Shown here: positions 62,561 to 64,000 of the stretch, one piece after another
Layout of the letters: every line of letters starts with the position of its first letter
Numbering within the stretch: position 1 is the stretch's first letter
NCBI GenBank assembly: GCA_023091665.1
Contig: JALJCQ010000027.1
Coordinates: 186,001 to 250,000, forward strand
Length of the DNA stretch: 64,000 nucleotides
Direction of reading: 5' to 3'
Source: Pythium myriotylum
Taxonomy: Eukaryota; Oomycota; Peronosporomycetes; Pythiales; Pythiaceae
Translations under genes and position numbers: made by a program
The notes under the pieces: generated by a model
Database searches by the model: none
What the model was told of the DNA's origin: nothing
Seen by the model: only the letters and a program-made list of their open reading frames with translations

Positions 62561-64000
62561 TTACAAGTGGGCAATGGCATTTTCAAGTACGGGTACATCC
62601 CGAGCCGTGATGTAGGCGCGCACGAGCACAGGCACATCCGAGTACATGTCCTGGAGTGGCTCCCACGAGTCTTCGTCGGCTTCAAGGCCACGCCACGCCA
62701 CCAAAAGCTCCCACTGGCGTGTGGTGTTGTTGCGGCGATGATCGCGGATCTCGCGGACGGCCATGGTGAGCCCCTGGTGGGCGACATGGCGGCGGATCTC
62801 TTCTGTCTCGTTGAGACTCGCATCGTGGTAGAACTTGAGACGCGTCGCGTGGACCTCGTAGCGCTCGTTGGTCAATATGTGTTGGATCACGTAAGAGTAA
62901 GGGAGCGTCTCAGCGACGCGGAAAGGGCCCACCCAGCGGACCATGAGCTTGTTGCCGTCCAGACGGCTGTCAACGCGTGACCAGAGTACATAGTCTCCGA
63001 CATGGAAGTTGCTAGTGGTCCCGTGCTTCTTGCTGGCCATCTGTTGGAGGCGGCGCTTCTCCTTGGCGTCCACCGCGTCCCGGTGCCACCCTGCGAGGCT
63101 AGCTCGCAGTTTATCCAGCGCGGGAGCCGCCACCACGACGTCGATCGCGCGTACGCTGAGCTCATCGCTCGCCACAGTCGGGCGGAGGATCGTGTCGAGC
63201 GCAGTCGCTGCGGACAGACCCGTGAAGAGCTCGACCGGAGCTCTGCCGGCCAGGCTTGCGACGGGAGCATGATTCAAATTCGCTTGCACTATAGGAAGGA
63301 TGTAGCGCCAGCTCTTCGTGTCCAGTTGCGCCTCTAGAAGCAGTGCGCGGATCACCTGTAGTATATCGCGGTTGAGACGCTCAACCGTACCATTCAACCA
63401 TGGGGAGTAGACTGGAGTGAACGCCTGGACCCCCTTTAGCTGCTCACTCAACGTAGCCATGAGGGCGTTTTTAAAATGGCTGCCTTGGTCGGATTGCCAT
63501 TTCTTGGCTGCCCCGTAACGCTTGTACCAGTCAAGGATGGCTTCTGCAGCGGTGTCACTTGTTGGTGAGTCACAGGGCACCAGTTCACAAAAGTGGGTAA
63601 GTTCGTCCTTGAGGGCAAGGAGATATTTTTCGGTGCCGTATGATGGCCCCATGAACAGATAGTCCATGTGGAGCACCTCGTTGCGCTCAGTTGCTGCGTT
63701 GTGGTCGCCCCAATGGCGCTGCACGAGCTTCCCGCCTTTAATGTGCTTGCACAGCAAGCACTTCTGGTGGAACCGACGCACGTGCTGAGTTGCACGGTCT
63801 ATAGAGTAGTGTTGATTCAGCTGGTTCAACATGATGTCCTCGCCGCGGTGGCCTTGGACACCGCAGTGTGCGACGATCAGAATGCGTTGGAGTAGCTCGT
63901 TGTCTGTCGTAGGGATCCACAACTTGCCGTCAACTAGAATCATTTCGCCCTCTCGTGCATAATCGGTACCATCCAGGTCCCTGAGGTGTAGTTGCTGTGC
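62561..64000 (-). CDS. gypsy pol: integrase with C-terminal chromodomain, partial, intact frame
   Basis: The frame is open from the right edge (AQQLHLRDLDGTDYARE...) to TAA/TGA-type stop at 62561, 479 codons. Zinc-binding HHCC (HCGVQGHRG...CLLC), integrase core with D (LHMDYLF), D (WQSDQGSHF) and E (NGTVERLNRD), a GDYVLWSRVD linker, then a chromodomain (WELLVAWRGLEADEDSWEPL) which places it among chromoviruses. Chromodomains steer insertion to marked chromatin. The frame has no damage, so the element may still be active. Confidence 0.93.
   Translation of the reverse strand, partial: AQQLHLRDLDGTDYAREGEMILVDGKLWIPTTDNELLQRILIVAHCGVQGHRGEDIMLNQLNQHYSIDRATQHVRRFHQKCLLCKHIKGGKLVQRHWGDHNAATERNEVLHMDYLFMGPSYGTEKYLLALKDELTHFCELVPCDSPTSDTAAEAILDWYKRYGAAKKWQSDQGSHFKNALMATLSEQLKGVQAFTPVYSPWLNGTVERLNRDILQVIRALLLEAQLDTKSWRYILPIVQANLNHAPVASLAGRAPVELFTGLSAATALDTILRPTVASDELSVRAIDVVVAAPALDKLRASLAGWHRDAVDAKEKRRLQQMASKKHGTTSNFHVGDYVLWSRVDSRLDGNKLMVRWVGPFRVAETLPYSYVIQHILTNERYEVHATRLKFYHDASLNETEEIRRHVAHQGLTMAVREIRDHRRNNTTRQWELLVAWRGLEADEDSWEPLQDMYSDVPVLVRAYITARDVPVLENAIAHL

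Larger units (their letters stand above)
62487..64000 (-). mobile_element. Ty3/gypsy chromovirus, 3' part (cut by window edge)
   Basis: Integrase-chromodomain coding sequence, polypurine tract and the start of a 3' LTR lie in the right order on the minus strand. Gag, protease and reverse transcriptase would lie beyond 64000. Confidence 0.85.

Overview
The window reads as nuclear DNA of an oomycete (water mould), most likely of the Peronosporales/Pythiales type. The evidence is: compact genes with high coding GC and very short introns (54-111 bp with GTACGT or GTGCGT donors); oomycete-typical families (START domain plus FYVE-like finger, coiled-coil/START-like regulators of the M96-like kind, a LicD-like membrane protein, dispersed multi-pass membrane protein fragments); small secreted proteins of effector-like size; and Ty1/copia, Ty3/gypsy chromovirus, LINE, hAT and PIF1-helicase remnants. 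I cannot name the species.

The layout has two compartments. Positions 1 to about 34.9 kb are gene-sparse, AT-richer and repeat-rich. In order they hold: the 5' half of a minus-strand copia element with an intact frame (1-2145) and a possibly heat-shock-element-bearing LTR/leader; two 3' fragments of one LINE family (3150-3452 minus, 5487-6660 plus); two related small secreted-protein genes (4071-4271 and 8573-8782, minus) whose upstream flanks share a conserved block; two copies of a degraded membrane-protein sequence (about 6.84-7.26 and 9.57-10.0 kb); hAT and PIF1-helicase remnants; a mucin-like secreted protein with a frameshift (13015-14249); a complete copia element with 99.4% identical LTRs but a broken gag-pol (16052-21206); a 70-bp foldback hairpin; another small secreted gene (21999-22184); a 1309-bp inverted repeat whose arms each carry the same secreted-protein gene (23068-24376 / 25690-26998); one more member (28517-28705); an ankyrin remnant; an intact secreted trypsin-like protease (30670-31452); and a secreted six-cysteine protein (32262-32687).

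Positions 34.9 to about 60.8 kb are a gene-dense housekeeping block: START/FYVE-like protein, SLC25 mitochondrial carrier (3 exons), CDPK-like kinase with EF hands, a THOC6-like WD40 protein (3 exons), an SLC7/CAT-type amino-acid transporter, a RING finger fused to a Tubby domain, a LicD-like membrane protein, peptide deformylase (3 exons), a Lys-rich protein, an acidic single-pass membrane protein, an LRR-like protein, and two paralogous coiled-coil/START-like genes flanking a frameshifted ABCG transporter. The last 3 kb return to repeats: a membrane-protein remnant, a 15-bp minisatellite, and the 3' part of a Ty3/gypsy chromovirus that runs off the right edge.

The most interesting pattern is in the left compartment. 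Several tiny secreted proteins with interchangeable signal peptides share a conserved leader sequence just upstream of the start codon. They sit among inverted and direct duplications, palindromes and recent transposons. This is the genomic setting expected for a fast-evolving secreted (candidate effector) family, and the large inverted repeat could also produce double-stranded RNA. Exon joins below were worked out by eye from splice signals and family alignment, not from transcripts.
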